Origin: Coniella vitis
Taxonomy: Eukaryota; Ascomycota; Sordariomycetes; Diaporthales; Schizoparmaceae
Assembly (NCBI GenBank): GCA_011317545.1
Contig: WUJK01000001.1
Span: 620,001-684,000, forward strand
Reading direction: 5' to 3'
Length of the DNA: 64,000 nucleotides
A program made the translations under genes and the position numbers. A model generated the notes under the pieces. The model worked only from the letters and a program-made list of their open reading frames with translations. It did no database searches and was not told the DNA's origin. Below are positions 35,992-45,923 of this stretch, one piece after another. Position 1 is the stretch's first letter; every line of letters starts with the position of its first letter.

Positions 35992-37099
35992 TAGGTGTTC
36001 GTTCATGCGAATTTGAGCAATTGAGAATCGATAACAAACTGGGCTTCCAATTGATGCTTTGGTAAATCCGAAAATGCGGGAAAAAGAGACAGAAGCAAGA
36101 AGAGATGGATGGGGGTATAGGATTACTCTCTCTCTCTCTCTCTCGGGCTCTCTTTATGCTGGGAAAGGGGGTGGGTGGCTGTCTTTGGGCACTTGTATAT
36201 ATATCTATATATATATATATCTATATATATGAATTTGTGTAAATAGATGGGACAATTGGCAAAGAACGAGTCTGGCAGTCAACTTGAGAGTTATACTCGT
36301 CTGGAGGGGGGGAACTTTCGCAAGGAAGAGAGGAAGAGACTTGGGACCTTGGCTGGGAAATTCAGGGCGAGTAAGTAGTAGGAGTAGTAGTAGTAGTAGT
36401 CGCACTGGTGGGAGAGTTTGGTGAGCGCGTACACACACACACACACTATTGCAACGAACGGATTTTTTTTTAGAAAGAACAAGAGAGCGTAGTAAAGAGT
36501 GAAGCCAGTAAGGCACTTGGATATACATTTTATTTGCGTAACCCGGAAACACATGAAGGAAACGGCTGGAGCTATATGAAAAAGCTAAAGTTTGAAGCAA
36601 ACAAACCACAATGAACGGATTTTTGGAAAGCACTGACTGCAAGATGCTCGAGCATTCAAAAAACGGTAAATGAAAAAAAAAAAAAAGTCGTTCAGTAATA
36701 TATACATGAAATAGACTTGTTGGACAGAGCCCCCCCCCCGGTGTATATGCTACAAAGAGAATATCCGTTGGGTTTTCATTCTTTTGATGAATGAAGCAAA
36801 AGGTTGTGGCTGGCAGTGGGAGATCCAAAATCGGCCAACAACATACTGACTGACACAAGTCTCGAGAAAGGGGAACAAGACACGTTGACGAAGGGGGCGT
36901 AGTACAGTAAGTTCATCGTACTGTGGGAGCAGGAATAGATCCGAGAACGGCCACAAAGTACAATGTCCACCGAGTCATGGAGCGCCCAGTTGTGTCTCTG
37001 AATATAAAGTACCATGTATACAGTATACATAGTAGTAGTGGTAGTGGTAGTATGTATATATACATGGCCCAAGTACCTTGCTTGGATCAGATTAGATGG

Positions 37100-37108
37100 A
37101 TCAGATAA
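37100..37108 (+). promoter_or_regulatory. ATCAGATAA iron-GATA (SreA-type) site
   Basis: Exact match to ATCWGATAA, the extended site of SreA/Urbs1-type GATA repressors, 460 bp before the long-form ATG of the FAD oxidoreductase gene. Confidence 0.5.
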
Positions 37109-37559
37109 GCCAGGGCCCCTGCTAGTGCACTTTGCCATGTACATAGTACATAGTACAACAAGGGTTGGCCATGTACCTTACGGCATGTACTTTTGCACTG
37201 CGCGATAGCCAAGATACTATGTAGGCTGATAGGGTAACCGCCAGGACTTGATCTGAGACTGTGGACCCGTTTTGTGGCTTTCCACTTCTTGTACATAGTA
37301 ACAGTACAGTTGCTCGGTGATGCTGCCAGAGCATACATGGTACGATACGACGAACAAGAGAGGCAGGGCCACGGTGGAGCTGTTGAGCGCCGCTTGGGCC
37401 GGAGAAGGGGGGTTGGGTGTTGGGTCCAAGGGCTGGGACTCTTTGTGTTCGCCCGTTCGTTTCTCTACATAATTCGGGGATTATTCTTATTCTCTTCAAG
37501 CACGTCTTGGGGGCTGTGCGTCCCATATATATCCATCTATATATACTCCTACAGTGGGC

Positions 37560-39490
37560 ATGCCCAGCTTCATCCCGCCGTCTCCCCTCCAAGGCACCCT
37601 CATGTGGCCCTCAACGCACATTCGCTGCCTCTCCCTTCTCGCCATCTGCCTCGGCTTCGTCTTCTACCTCGGCGCCAGGGCTCCTCGACGTCGCCGCCGC
37701 CTCCACCGCACTCCCATCCTCGCGCAGCACCACCACAAGGACCCCAAGACCAAGACGGCGTCCGGGTCTGAGTATCAGCTGGCGGACCAAGACCAACAAC
37801 AGCAACAAGAACACCAGACTACTACTACCGCCACCACCACCATGGGCTCGCAATCTGACCCCTTCTCCCGCCCCGACCAGGTGCCGCCCTTCCGCGTGCT
37901 CGTCCTCGGCGGCGCATACGGCGGCCTGTCAGCCGCGCTGAGTCTGGTCGATTTGTCCGAGGGGCGTCCGGCCAGAACAGGCAGTGGCCCTGCGCCCGAC
38001 CACGACGGCACGATTCCTCTGCAAGTGACGATTGTGGATGAGAGAGATGGGTATTGTGAGTGTTTGCCCCTTTTTTTTCTGTTGTTGTTTTGTTTGTTTT
38101 GTTGGTGTAAAAAAAGAAAGAAAAAGAAAGAAAAAGGAAAGAAAAAGAAAAGAAAAAGGAAAACCACACTCAGGACAAAAGCCACATTAACAAGAACAAA
38201 CAGACCACCTCAACGGCTCCCCGCTCGCCCTCGCAGACGAAGCCTACGCCTCGCGCGCCTGGGTCAAGTACTCGGACATGCCAGCCCTCACCTCGACGCC
38301 CAAAATCACCATGATCCAAGGCTCCGCCATACACATCGACCCGGCCTCCAAGCACGCCACCATTGCCCTCCACCACCACCACAAGTCTTCCTCCACAGCC
38401 GAGCAGCAGCAGAAGCAGCACCACATCCAGATCCCCTACGACTACCTCGTAGTCGCCACCGGCCTCCGCCGCGTCTGGCCCGTCGTGCCCCAGGCCCTCA
38501 CCCGCGAGACCTACCTCGCCGAAGCCCAGGGCCACATTGACCGCGTGCAGCGCGCGGCGGCAGCAGGCGGCGGCGTGCTGGTCGTGGGCGGCGGCGCAGT
38601 GGGCATCGAGATGGCCGCCGAGCTCAAGCTCACGCACCCCGCGGCAGACGTCACCCTCCTCCACAGCCACGACCAGCTCCTCAGCGCCGAGGCGGCCCTG
38701 CCGGATGGCGCCAAGGACCTCGCGCTGGCGCTGCTCCACGAGGCGGGCGTCAAGACCCTCTTGGGCCGTCGGGTGGCGAGCACGCGACAAGTAGTAGCGG
38801 CTGATGGGAAGGAAGAAGAAGGAGAAGGAGAAGAAGAAGAAGAAGAAGAAGAAGAAGAAGAAGAAGAAGAAGAAGAAGAAGAAGAAGAAGAAGAAGAAGA
38901 AGAAGAAGAAGAAGAAGAAGAAGAAGAAGAAGAAGAAGAAGAAGAAGAAGAAGAAGAAGAAGAAGAAGAAGAAGAACAACAACAACAACAACAAGAAAAG
39001 GGCCAGAACAAAGACACACTCACAGAAGTCACCCTCACCAACGGCGAGATGCTCCGCGCACGCGTCGTCATCATGGCCGTCTCCCACGGCAAGCCCTCCA
39101 CAGCCTTCCTCCCGCGCGCGGCGCTCGACGCAGAGGGCTTCGTGGCCGCGCGCGCGACCCTCATGTTCCCCGCGGGCGCCGTGCCGCATGCCGAGAGCCA
39201 CTTCGCGGTGGGCGATGCGGTGCGCTGGTCGGGCATCAAGCGGTGCGGCGCGGCGATGCACTTTGGCTACTTTGCCGCGCACAACATCCACGAGCTGATG
39301 CGGCAGGAGCTGCAGGGCAGGGCGCCCGCGTTCAAGGAGCTGGGCGAGATCCCGGCCATGATTGGGCTGGCGGTGGGCAAAAAGGCCATGTCGTACAGTC
39401 CGGGCCAGGGGCTTGCGGCGGGAGAGGATGTGATGAAGGTGTTTTTTGGGAACGATCTTGGGTTTGATAGTAAGTTTTCCTCTTTTTTTT

Positions 39491-39521
<31 letters not shown>

Positions 39522-39650
39522 CGTTCGTCTTGGTGTGAGTGGGTGGTTCGGTCTCGTGATAATGATGATGCTGACAGTTTTTTGAAAGTCTGCTGGAGAT
39601 ATATGAAGTTGGGTTTGCCCATGGGTGGTCAAGACAAGACCAAGAAGTGA
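37560..39650 (+). CDS. AIF/AMID-like FAD-dependent oxidoreductase with GAA-coded poly-Glu insert
   Basis: Exons 37560-38055, 38204-39469 and 39589-39650 (introns 148 and 119 bp) give 607 residues. FAD-binding strand FRVLVLGGAYGGLSAALSL starts at about 111, GYYHLNGSPLALAD spans the first splice, the NAD-binding strand GVLVVGGGAVGIEMAAEL is at about 288, and FAVGDAVRW marks the second FAD contact. These are the signatures of AMID/NDH-2-like pyridine-nucleotide oxidoreductases. Between the NAD domain and the return to the FAD domain lies an acidic insert: mixed Glu/Gly, then 49 GAA-coded Glu (about 375-423), then six Gln. The long form has an N-terminal membrane helix (LSLLAICLGFVFYLG) and basic patch. 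An in-frame ATG at 37842 (good context, MGSQSDPF) would omit it, and TATATAT elements only 15-35 bp before 37560 make that start plausible. Convergent with SidF. Confidence 0.88.
38830..38976. repeat. (GAA)49 trinucleotide run in coding sequence
   Basis: 49 uninterrupted GAA units on the coding strand, flanked by GAA/GGA mix before and six CAA after. It is a purine-pyrimidine mirror tract in exon 2 of the FAD oxidoreductase and stays in frame. Confidence 0.95.
39483..39521. repeat. T tract in intron 2 of the FAD oxidoreductase
   Basis: 20 T, one C, 18 T, starting 14 bases after the donor site. It is homopolymer-rich and so sensitive to assembly error. Confidence 0.9.
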
Positions 39651-39910
39651 TGGGCGATCTTGCTTCTACTCGTCTTTTTCAAAAGAAATACAGACAAGAC
39701 GGGAATGATCAAATCATTGTGACGATCTGCGGATTACATTACCAATATAACTCGATATCAAAGTAGCCAAAATAGTCAAAGCACTGCAACTTTGCGCCAT
39801 ATTCAGTCTGATAACCTCAACGCCGCATCTCTGTTCTTCCTGTCCTGTCTCTACAACACACATCCAAGAATATATATATACACCTCGACGAACCACCAAA
39901 AACATACCAC

Positions 39911-41287
39911 TCACAACTTGGCCACCAACCCAACCTGCGTCCCACCCACAACCTTACTCCGCCCCCTCTCCCCAGCCCCAGCCCCATCGCCCCCGGCCGC
40001 CAGCGGGCAAATCTGGAAGAAGCGCTCCCGCGAGCACTTCATCAGCGCGCCCCGCTTGTCCGGCAGATCCACAAACTTGTCGGCCCCAAACCCGTGCACA
40101 AAGTCGTACGCCAGCACCGTCGTGTTGCTGGACTTGGGCTCGCCCACCACCTGCATCGTGCGCGCGTCGTCGAGAAACAGGTAGTGCATCAGGCTGCTCC
40201 ACCACGCGCCCACGCGGTGCGCCCCGCGGTACCGCACGTCGCCCACCAGCGCGTGCCGCCCGCGGTCAAAGTCCTCGCTGCGGTAGTAGGCGCCGAGCCG
40301 GCTCTCGCGCGCCCAGTAGAGCTCAAAGTAGGCAAAGAAGACGCCGTCAAACGCCGCCAGCACCGCCACCTGCGCCGGGTCCGCGTGCAGCTGCGCCAGG
40401 TACGCGCCGTGGTGGGCGCGCGTGCCCGTCTGGTGCCAGCCTTGGCTCACGCGCGGGTCGTTTTGCCACACGTGGAAGAGGTCCACGTGCGCCTGGTTGG
40501 TGTGGTCCAGCGCGACCATGCTGAACGTCTCCTTGAGGTGCGGGATCCAGCGACTGTAGATGGTGCTGCCGGGGCGGGGCTTGGGTGCCCGCCGTGGGTG
40601 CCAGGCGAGCGCGGTGCCCGGCTTGTCTGTCAGCATGTAGTCGAGGGCTGGCACAGCCTGCGAGGCATACGTCGTGCCGGGGCCGTCGGTCGGGACCCAG
40701 ACAGAGCGCGCGCCAAACGGAGACCCAGCGCCTTGCCAAAACGCAGCGCGCAAGAGCACAAGCTCGTTGCTGACAAAAGGCTCAGCCGCGCCATCGCTGC
40801 GCGGGTGGTCGACAGCAAGCATCGAGGCGCGCAGCTGGTTGGCCAGCACTTGCTTGCCCTTGCCGTCGAGGACGAGGCGGAGGAATTCCTCGCCGTGGCA
40901 GGCGGTGAAGAGCGCATAGATGACGAGCCATGCCTGCGCGAGTGTTGGGGCCTCCTCGGCATCCCACGAGATGGTGGTTGCGGGTGACCGGCGCGCGCGC
41001 GCCCATGCTGTGTTGACCGAGTCGGCTGGGCGTTCGCTCGACGTGAGGCCCTGCGGCTCGCTAAAGTAGAGCTGCCTGTTTTCCAGCGCTTGCGGAAGGC
41101 TTTCGCCGTGGGTGCTGCTGGGTGACGGGGAAGACGAAGACGACCTCAGTTGATACAAGGCCGTCGTGCAAGATGACGTAGATGTAGGCTTGCCAGAGGC
41201 AGAGACAAAGTATGGAGTTTGGTATGGGTGCGGTAGCCGAAGGATCGGCTCTGACGCGGGCCAGTCTGCAAGGGCGATGTGCGACAT
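39911..41287 (-). CDS. sidF: Siderophore biosynthesis acyltransferase SidF (hydroxyornithine transacylase)
   Basis: Transfers anhydromevalonyl from CoA to N5-hydroxyornithine, giving the building block of fusarinines and TAFC. Single exon, 458 residues, close to Aspergillus SidF length. The C-terminal half is an IucB/RimJ-type acetyltransferase domain: SRWIPHLKETFSMVALD, DLFHVWQNDPRVSQGWHQ, AAFDGVFFAYFELYWARE, then the GVRY-like GDVRYRGAHRVGAWW and LFLDDARTMQVVGEPKSSN segments. The C-terminus ends VAKL, a PTS1, consistent with the peroxisomal location known for this step. The ATG at 41287 (MSHIALADWP) is the first in frame. The related acetylase SidL is the alternative, but PTS1 and the SidI neighbour favour SidF. 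Two ATCWGATAA sites lie about 750 and 795 bp upstream. Confidence 0.9.
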   Translation of the reverse strand: MSHIALADWPASEPILRLPHPYQTPYFVSASGKPTSTSSCTTALYQLRSSSSSPSPSSTHGESLPQALENRQLYFSEPQGLTSSERPADSVNTAWARARRSPATTISWDAEEAPTLAQAWLVIYALFTACHGEEFLRLVLDGKGKQVLANQLRASMLAVDHPRSDGAAEPFVSNELVLLRAAFWQGAGSPFGARSVWVPTDGPGTTYASQAVPALDYMLTDKPGTALAWHPRRAPKPRPGSTIYSRWIPHLKETFSMVALDHTNQAHVDLFHVWQNDPRVSQGWHQTGTRAHHGAYLAQLHADPAQVAVLAAFDGVFFAYFELYWARESRLGAYYRSEDFDRGRHALVGDVRYRGAHRVGAWWSSLMHYLFLDDARTMQVVGEPKSSNTTVLAYDFVHGFGADKFVDLPDKRGALMKCSRERFFQICPLAAGGDGAGAGERGRSKVVGGTQVGLVAKL

Positions 41288-42038
41288 GTCGTTGGCGTGG
41301 CAGAATAAATGAGTGAGCGAGTGAGCGAGTGACCCGGGAGACGGAATGTTGGTCTGCACAACAACGACAACAACAGCAATGCCGACGATAGCAGGAGGGG
41401 GTTAGAGAGACGGCTAGCACTTTCTTTCGAATAGCTGATCGATCCGAATATGCATTCGTTCGAAACAAGGCGGCTCGGGCTGAGGGTTTGGTCCGTCTGT
41501 CTGCCTTTCTTGCTCGCTGTCCCACTACGAGGCGCCACCTGGTTGAGAGCCCCAGTCGACGACAACCTTTTTTCACGTGGTGTACTTATTGCCCCATCCA
41601 CTCCACGTCCCACCCTCATCCATCACCCCACCAGAAGTACTCTACTTCGTAGGCGCAGGGAGAGGAAGGGAAGCAAGCCAAACCCAAGAAAGAGACAGAA
41701 AGGCACGCTCCAACCTGCTTGGCACGGAGCACAGTATCCGATCCGTCTGTTGAGAGCGAGAGGGCGACCGACTACTATAGTACATACATACACATGGCAT
41801 GTACATATTTCTAGCAGCACAAGGGAAGTCCCCAGTTCAAAAACACACACATGAACTGCAAGAGGTCCCCCCCCCCCACCCATCGCAGGGCCGAGCTGCT
41901 CCATTCTCTCTAGGCCGTGATGGAATGGGCAAAATGATTCGTGGCTCGCCCTGCCGAGGCGTGCCCACCCATCCCAAGGGCCCCTCCATCTTCACCAATC
42001 AGCCGAGCAGGGCGGCCCGCACTGGCCAGCAATGACGG

Positions 42039-42047
42039 ATCTGATAA
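42039..42047 (+). promoter_or_regulatory. ATCTGATAA iron-GATA (SreA-type) site, sidF promoter
   Basis: Exact ATCWGATAA match, 752 bp upstream of the sidF ATG, with a CCAAT 40 bp away. In aspergilli CCAAT-binding HapX and SreA act on the same iron genes. Confidence 0.65.
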
Positions 42048-42081
42048 CTTTGAAAAGTGTTAGTCTGCTGCTCCCTGCTGG

Positions 42082-42090
42082 ATCAGATAA
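42082..42090 (+). promoter_or_regulatory. ATCAGATAA iron-GATA (SreA-type) site, sidF promoter
   Basis: Second exact match in the same orientation, 795 bp upstream of the sidF ATG. Confidence 0.65.
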
Positions 42091-42681
42091 AATTTTGGCA
42101 GAGCTTAGGCCGGCTTGGCTGCCGATCTCGCTCTCCCAACTTGTATCAGGTTGGAGGATGTGAGGGAAAAAAAAGAGAGAAAAACACACACACACACACA
42201 GAGACTAGATATTCCCATGCAAAGCTGTGGGTCTTGTGGTTTTTGACCCCCCCCCCTTTCTTTCCGTATAGATTCATGCAGACCATCCTCACCCAATTTT
42301 GCATTGGCAGTGCATGATATGGAATTTGGGCAGCCAAAGTTCTAACTGTTGTAACCCTCAAACACTTTTGCGGCCTTGATTTGCCCGCCAACTCTTCTCA
42401 TTATAAGCCTCTCGTGCTTTCCACGTAATGAACCAATCCAAAACGTCGATTGCTGGAGACTCGTAGAATGAAGCCAAACTTATACACACGTTGGACTTGA
42501 AAAAAAGAAAAGTCACCAAAAAAAAGAAAAGAAAAAGAAAAGAAAAAGAAAAGAAAAAGAAAAAAATGTCTATATACTTTCACAACTCCTCGTCGTGGAA
42601 ACTCCAATCAAAAAAAAAAAAAAAAGCAGGACAACAAAACAGGATTGCCACGGCGCCAATTCCCCGAGAGCGGCGGGCCAT

Positions 42682-44520
42682 CTACAACTTGGCGGGCTTG
42701 CCGGCTTGCTTCTGCAAAATGTCTTCGCCAATCTTGGCCAGCTCAAACTTGCGCACCTTGCCGCTGCCGGTCAAAGGCGCCGTGGCCGGAACGCCGCCCT
42801 CGCCCATCCAAAACACATGCGTTGGGGCTTTGTGTCTGCCTAGCCTCTTGGTGACCCAGTCGCGCACTTCCTTCTTGCTGAGGTGCGACGAAACATCCTT
42901 CTTGCCGTCCAAGAAGGCGCCTACTACTTCGCCGTAGTGGTCGTCCTTGATGCCAACGACAATAGCCAGGGTGATCGATGGATGCGCCATGAGTCGCTCT
43001 TCGATTTCGAGGGGATAGATGTTTTCGCCGCCTGTTTTGGGACGCAAAGATGTCAGTCAATCTATTTTCTTGCGCATACGAACCATTGCAGAAAGCCAGC
43101 GACAGCTGCAGGCTTGTGGTGTAGACGAACCTCTGATGATGATGTCCTTGAAGCGCCCAGTGATGCTGCAGTAGCCGTGCTCGTTGAACACGGCCTCGTC
43201 TCCCGTATGCAGCCACATGATGCCATTCTCATCGCGCGTCATGACCTCGGCCGTCTTTTCGCTGTTGTTCCAGTATCCGGCCTGGAGTTGGTAGCCTCCC
43301 ATCCACAACTCTCCCCTTTCACCAATGGGCAGTACATTGCCGTCGCGATCCACAATCTTGGCATGGGCATGTGGCATCAACTTGCCAACCGTCGTCAACC
43401 GCGTGTGGATGGGGTCGTCGGTGAAGGCGTTGAAGCAGGTTGGGCTGGCTTCGGTCAAACCATAGCTCGACGTGAATTCCGTCATGCCGAGTTTGGAGAC
43501 GAGCTGCTCCATCAGGTAGCGCGGCACTGGAGCGCCGGCAATGATGCCAGTGCGGAGCCGGAGCTTGGACGCCTCCAGCGACGCGGCTTCGGGCAATGCC
43601 AACAAAGTGTCAAACATGGCGGGTACGCCGTGCAGCGCCGTACACTGCTCTTCCTGGATGGCGCGGATGGTGGCTGGGCCATCAAACACTTCGGCCGGGT
43701 AGACAATCTTGGCGCCGTGCGTAATGACTGCGAGCAGGCCCAAGACGAGGCCGAAGCAGTGGAAGAGCGGAGGCGGGCAGCACAGGACGTCCGACGTGGA
43801 GAGGCGCATCCGATCGCCAATGAAGCGCGAGTTGTTGACGATATTGTGGTGCGTGAGCATGGCGGCCTTGGGGTTGCCCGTCGTGCCGCTTGTGAACTGC
43901 AGATTGCACACGTCATATGGCGATACCTTGGTCTCGTGCTTGTACATTTCATATGGCTCTTGCTTTCCTCCTTTGCGGATCATGTCCTCGTATGTCCTGT
44001 AGCCGTCGCCTTCGCCTCTGAGAATGACCACCTTGGGGCCGTCGTCCTTGGCGGCTAGCTGCGCCAGCAAGGGCCCGTTGTCCAATCGTCCAATTTTCTT
44101 GGTTATGAACAAGAATTTACACGCTGTGAAGCTGAGGCCATACATGGCTTCCGAAGGCGTGTAGGTGTTGTTGAGAATGACAAGAATGGCACCGATTCGG
44201 ACAACGGCGAAGAAAATGGCGGCGTATTGCTCACAGTTGCCTGCCATAATGGCTACTCTGTCGCCATGTCCGATGCCCTCGGCGAGGAGAGCGCGGGCAA
44301 TGAGGCTCGACTGTCTGCGCAAATCGTCGTAGGACCACCGCGCGCCCGTCCAGGGAATGCTAAGGCACTCTGCCTCTCCATTGGCCTGGCATTGGACCTC
44401 GAGCAGCTCACCCAGAGTCAGGTCGAGCAGAGGAGGGTCGATCGGGCCGTGAAGAATTGAAGGTTGCGGCTGCTTCTTGACAGGCTGATCAACGATGGAG
44501 CTGGGACTGGGAGAGGCCAT
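42682..44520 (-). CDS. sidI: Siderophore acyl-CoA ligase SidI (mevalonyl-CoA ligase)
   Basis: Adenylate-forming enzyme that activates mevalonate for fusarinine/TAFC synthesis. Exons 44520-43131 and 43031-42682 (intron 99 bp) give 579 residues, near Aspergillus SidI length. Visible are IPWTGARWSYDDLRRQ, the AMP motif FTSGTTGNPK at 209-218, SYGLTEASPT, the hinge-side LHTGDEAVFNEHGYCSITGR, and GGENIYPLEIEE across the splice. The C-terminus ends PAKL, a PTS1. As I recall, Aspergillus SidI is targeted by an N-terminal PTS2, and I see no PTS2 here. The frame stays open upstream of 44520 but without an ATG, so 44520 is chosen. Same strand as sidF and the transporter. An ATCTGATAA site lies about 680 bp upstream. 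Confidence 0.88.
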
Positions 44521-45197
44521 CGTCGGCGAGGTTCCGAAAGCTTCGAACAGCCTCCGGTAGATTTCAGCAAGGTGACCGTGTGGGCGATCCGTCTTTGCAA
44601 TGTACGTCACGGTGGTGTTTTGATGCAGAATGAAAGCCTTGGGCAATACTGTGGGACGACCAAGGTTTTCTTGGCCAAGAGAGCACGTCGAAGCCCAGAG
44701 GACAGCCCGGAAATTGCAACATCTTGTCCCTGATCGATCGCAAACAAAACTCAAAAAAGACCCCGCTCTTGCCTTTCGCAATACTTCGCTCAGGTCCTGG
44801 GGGTCTGGCTGAATCGTTCCGGAAAAACAGAGGAGTGGCAATCCATCTAGGGTGGTCCACTCGACCTGCCGTTACCGCTGTGTACGCAACACGTAGAGTG
44901 TCATCATAGTAACAACATGAGAAATATACATAGTAAAGCTAGCCCGCACCGTGTGCAGCCAACTTCAAGACCGCGCAACAAGGCGGCGTCACTGAGGGTG
45001 GTATGAGAGCACCCCCTTCTCCACCGACCTAGCTCGGCTGCCGTCGCCCCTCTTTCTGCTGAATCTGGCGTCAGATTGGCAGGTTGGCCACTCGTAGCGC
45101 GAGTCGACAAAGGCGCAAAGGAGGGGGAAGAGACTTGGGACAATCCCAAGCCAAAAGTGTGGGCGGGCGAAGCTTCGAGACAGCGCATAATCTGATG

Positions 45198-45206
45198 ATC
45201 TGATAA
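45198..45206 (+). promoter_or_regulatory. ATCTGATAA iron-GATA (SreA-type) site, sidI promoter
   Basis: Exact ATCWGATAA match about 680 bp upstream of the sidI ATG, directly preceded by a partial copy (ATCTGATG). Confidence 0.65.
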
Positions 45207-45818
45207 GATTGCAACGCATGGCGGCATCCATCACAGCCCCTGTTTCGGTCCCTTGGCAGAGGCGAGGACCTGTGGCGGCAACCTCGAGGCTCCACACATG
45301 GCCGGCGACATGCCCTACCTCGGGGTAGCATAGCTACTGTTGTGCTCGTATTGGACCACTGCGACCCCGTCTGGCCCACATGCAGCTCTCACACAGGCGG
45401 GGCGTCAAATTCTTTTCCATGCAACCTAGCCATTCTTGCCCTTGTGAATGTACGTCGCTTGACTGGAAAACCATGCCATTACGTAGTGCAGGACGTCCTC
45501 GGAATGCGGGTGCTGCGTCGAGTTGCGGAATGTGCCGTGTTTGTGATCCGACTGGAGTATACTGGGTGTGTCCTTGGTCTCCATTGTGGGTGAGTGCTAT
45601 CGAAAAGCGAAAGAGAAAAAGAAGGAAAAAGAAGGGAAAAAAAGTGACGGCACTGCAACCCATTCATGCCCATGCGAATTGACCAAAATCTACCCAACAA
45701 GCCCGCCATATGTCGAAAAGTCATGCGCCCAATGTAATTCACAGTCATGCGTCTGTTAGTATAGACACAGGCCATCAAGACCCGGAAAACAAAAACACCC
45801 CAAGCTCGTATTTACTGT

Positions 45819-45843
45819 AAAAAAAAAAAAAAAAAAAAAAAAA
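45819..45843. repeat. 25-base A tract
   Basis: Homopolymer about 80 bp past the transporter stop codon (on its 3' side). Confidence 0.85.
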
Positions 45844-45923
45844 TGAGCTCGCAATAAAAAGGATTACACATCGTCCTTGACTATAGAAGGACGCATGTAA
45901 TGTCGAGACACTCTCGGACTGCG

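Larger units (their letters stand above)
35341..37559. promoter_or_regulatory. Spacer and promoter region of the FAD oxidoreductase
   Basis: A 2.2-kb spacer. Simple sequence: a 42-base A tract (35948-35989), (CT)n at 36126-36144, an ATCTATAT-type repeat at 36197-36231, and (TAG)n near 36377. The last 600 bp carry five copies of the 9-mer TACATAGTA/TACTATGTA (37026, 37140, 37147, 37215, 37292), an ATCAGATAA site at 37100, and TATATAT elements at about 37524-37545. Confidence 0.65.
41288..42681. promoter_or_regulatory. sidF promoter / sidI 3' spacer
   Basis: 1.39 kb. It holds two ATCWGATAA sites 43 bp apart (42039, 42082), a CCAAT at 41995-41999 near the first, (CA)n at 42184-42200, and an AAAAG-rich purine tract at 42499-42566 near the sidI stop. 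A TACTATAGTACATAC element near 41773 is a variant of the window-wide motif. Confidence 0.65.
44521..45923. promoter_or_regulatory. sidI promoter / transporter 3' spacer
   Basis: 1.4 kb. It holds one 9-mer TACATAGTA at 44927, an ATCTGATGATCTGATAA double GATA element ending at 45206, and a 25-base A tract at 45819-45843 just after the transporter stop side. No gene seen. Confidence 0.65.

Noticed and set aside
38170..39291. 373-codon minus-strand frame with a long Phe run
   Set aside because: Antisense reading of the GAA tract in the FAD oxidoreductase.
42883..44058. 391-codon open frame on the + strand
   Set aside because: Antisense to sidI; no recognisable domain.
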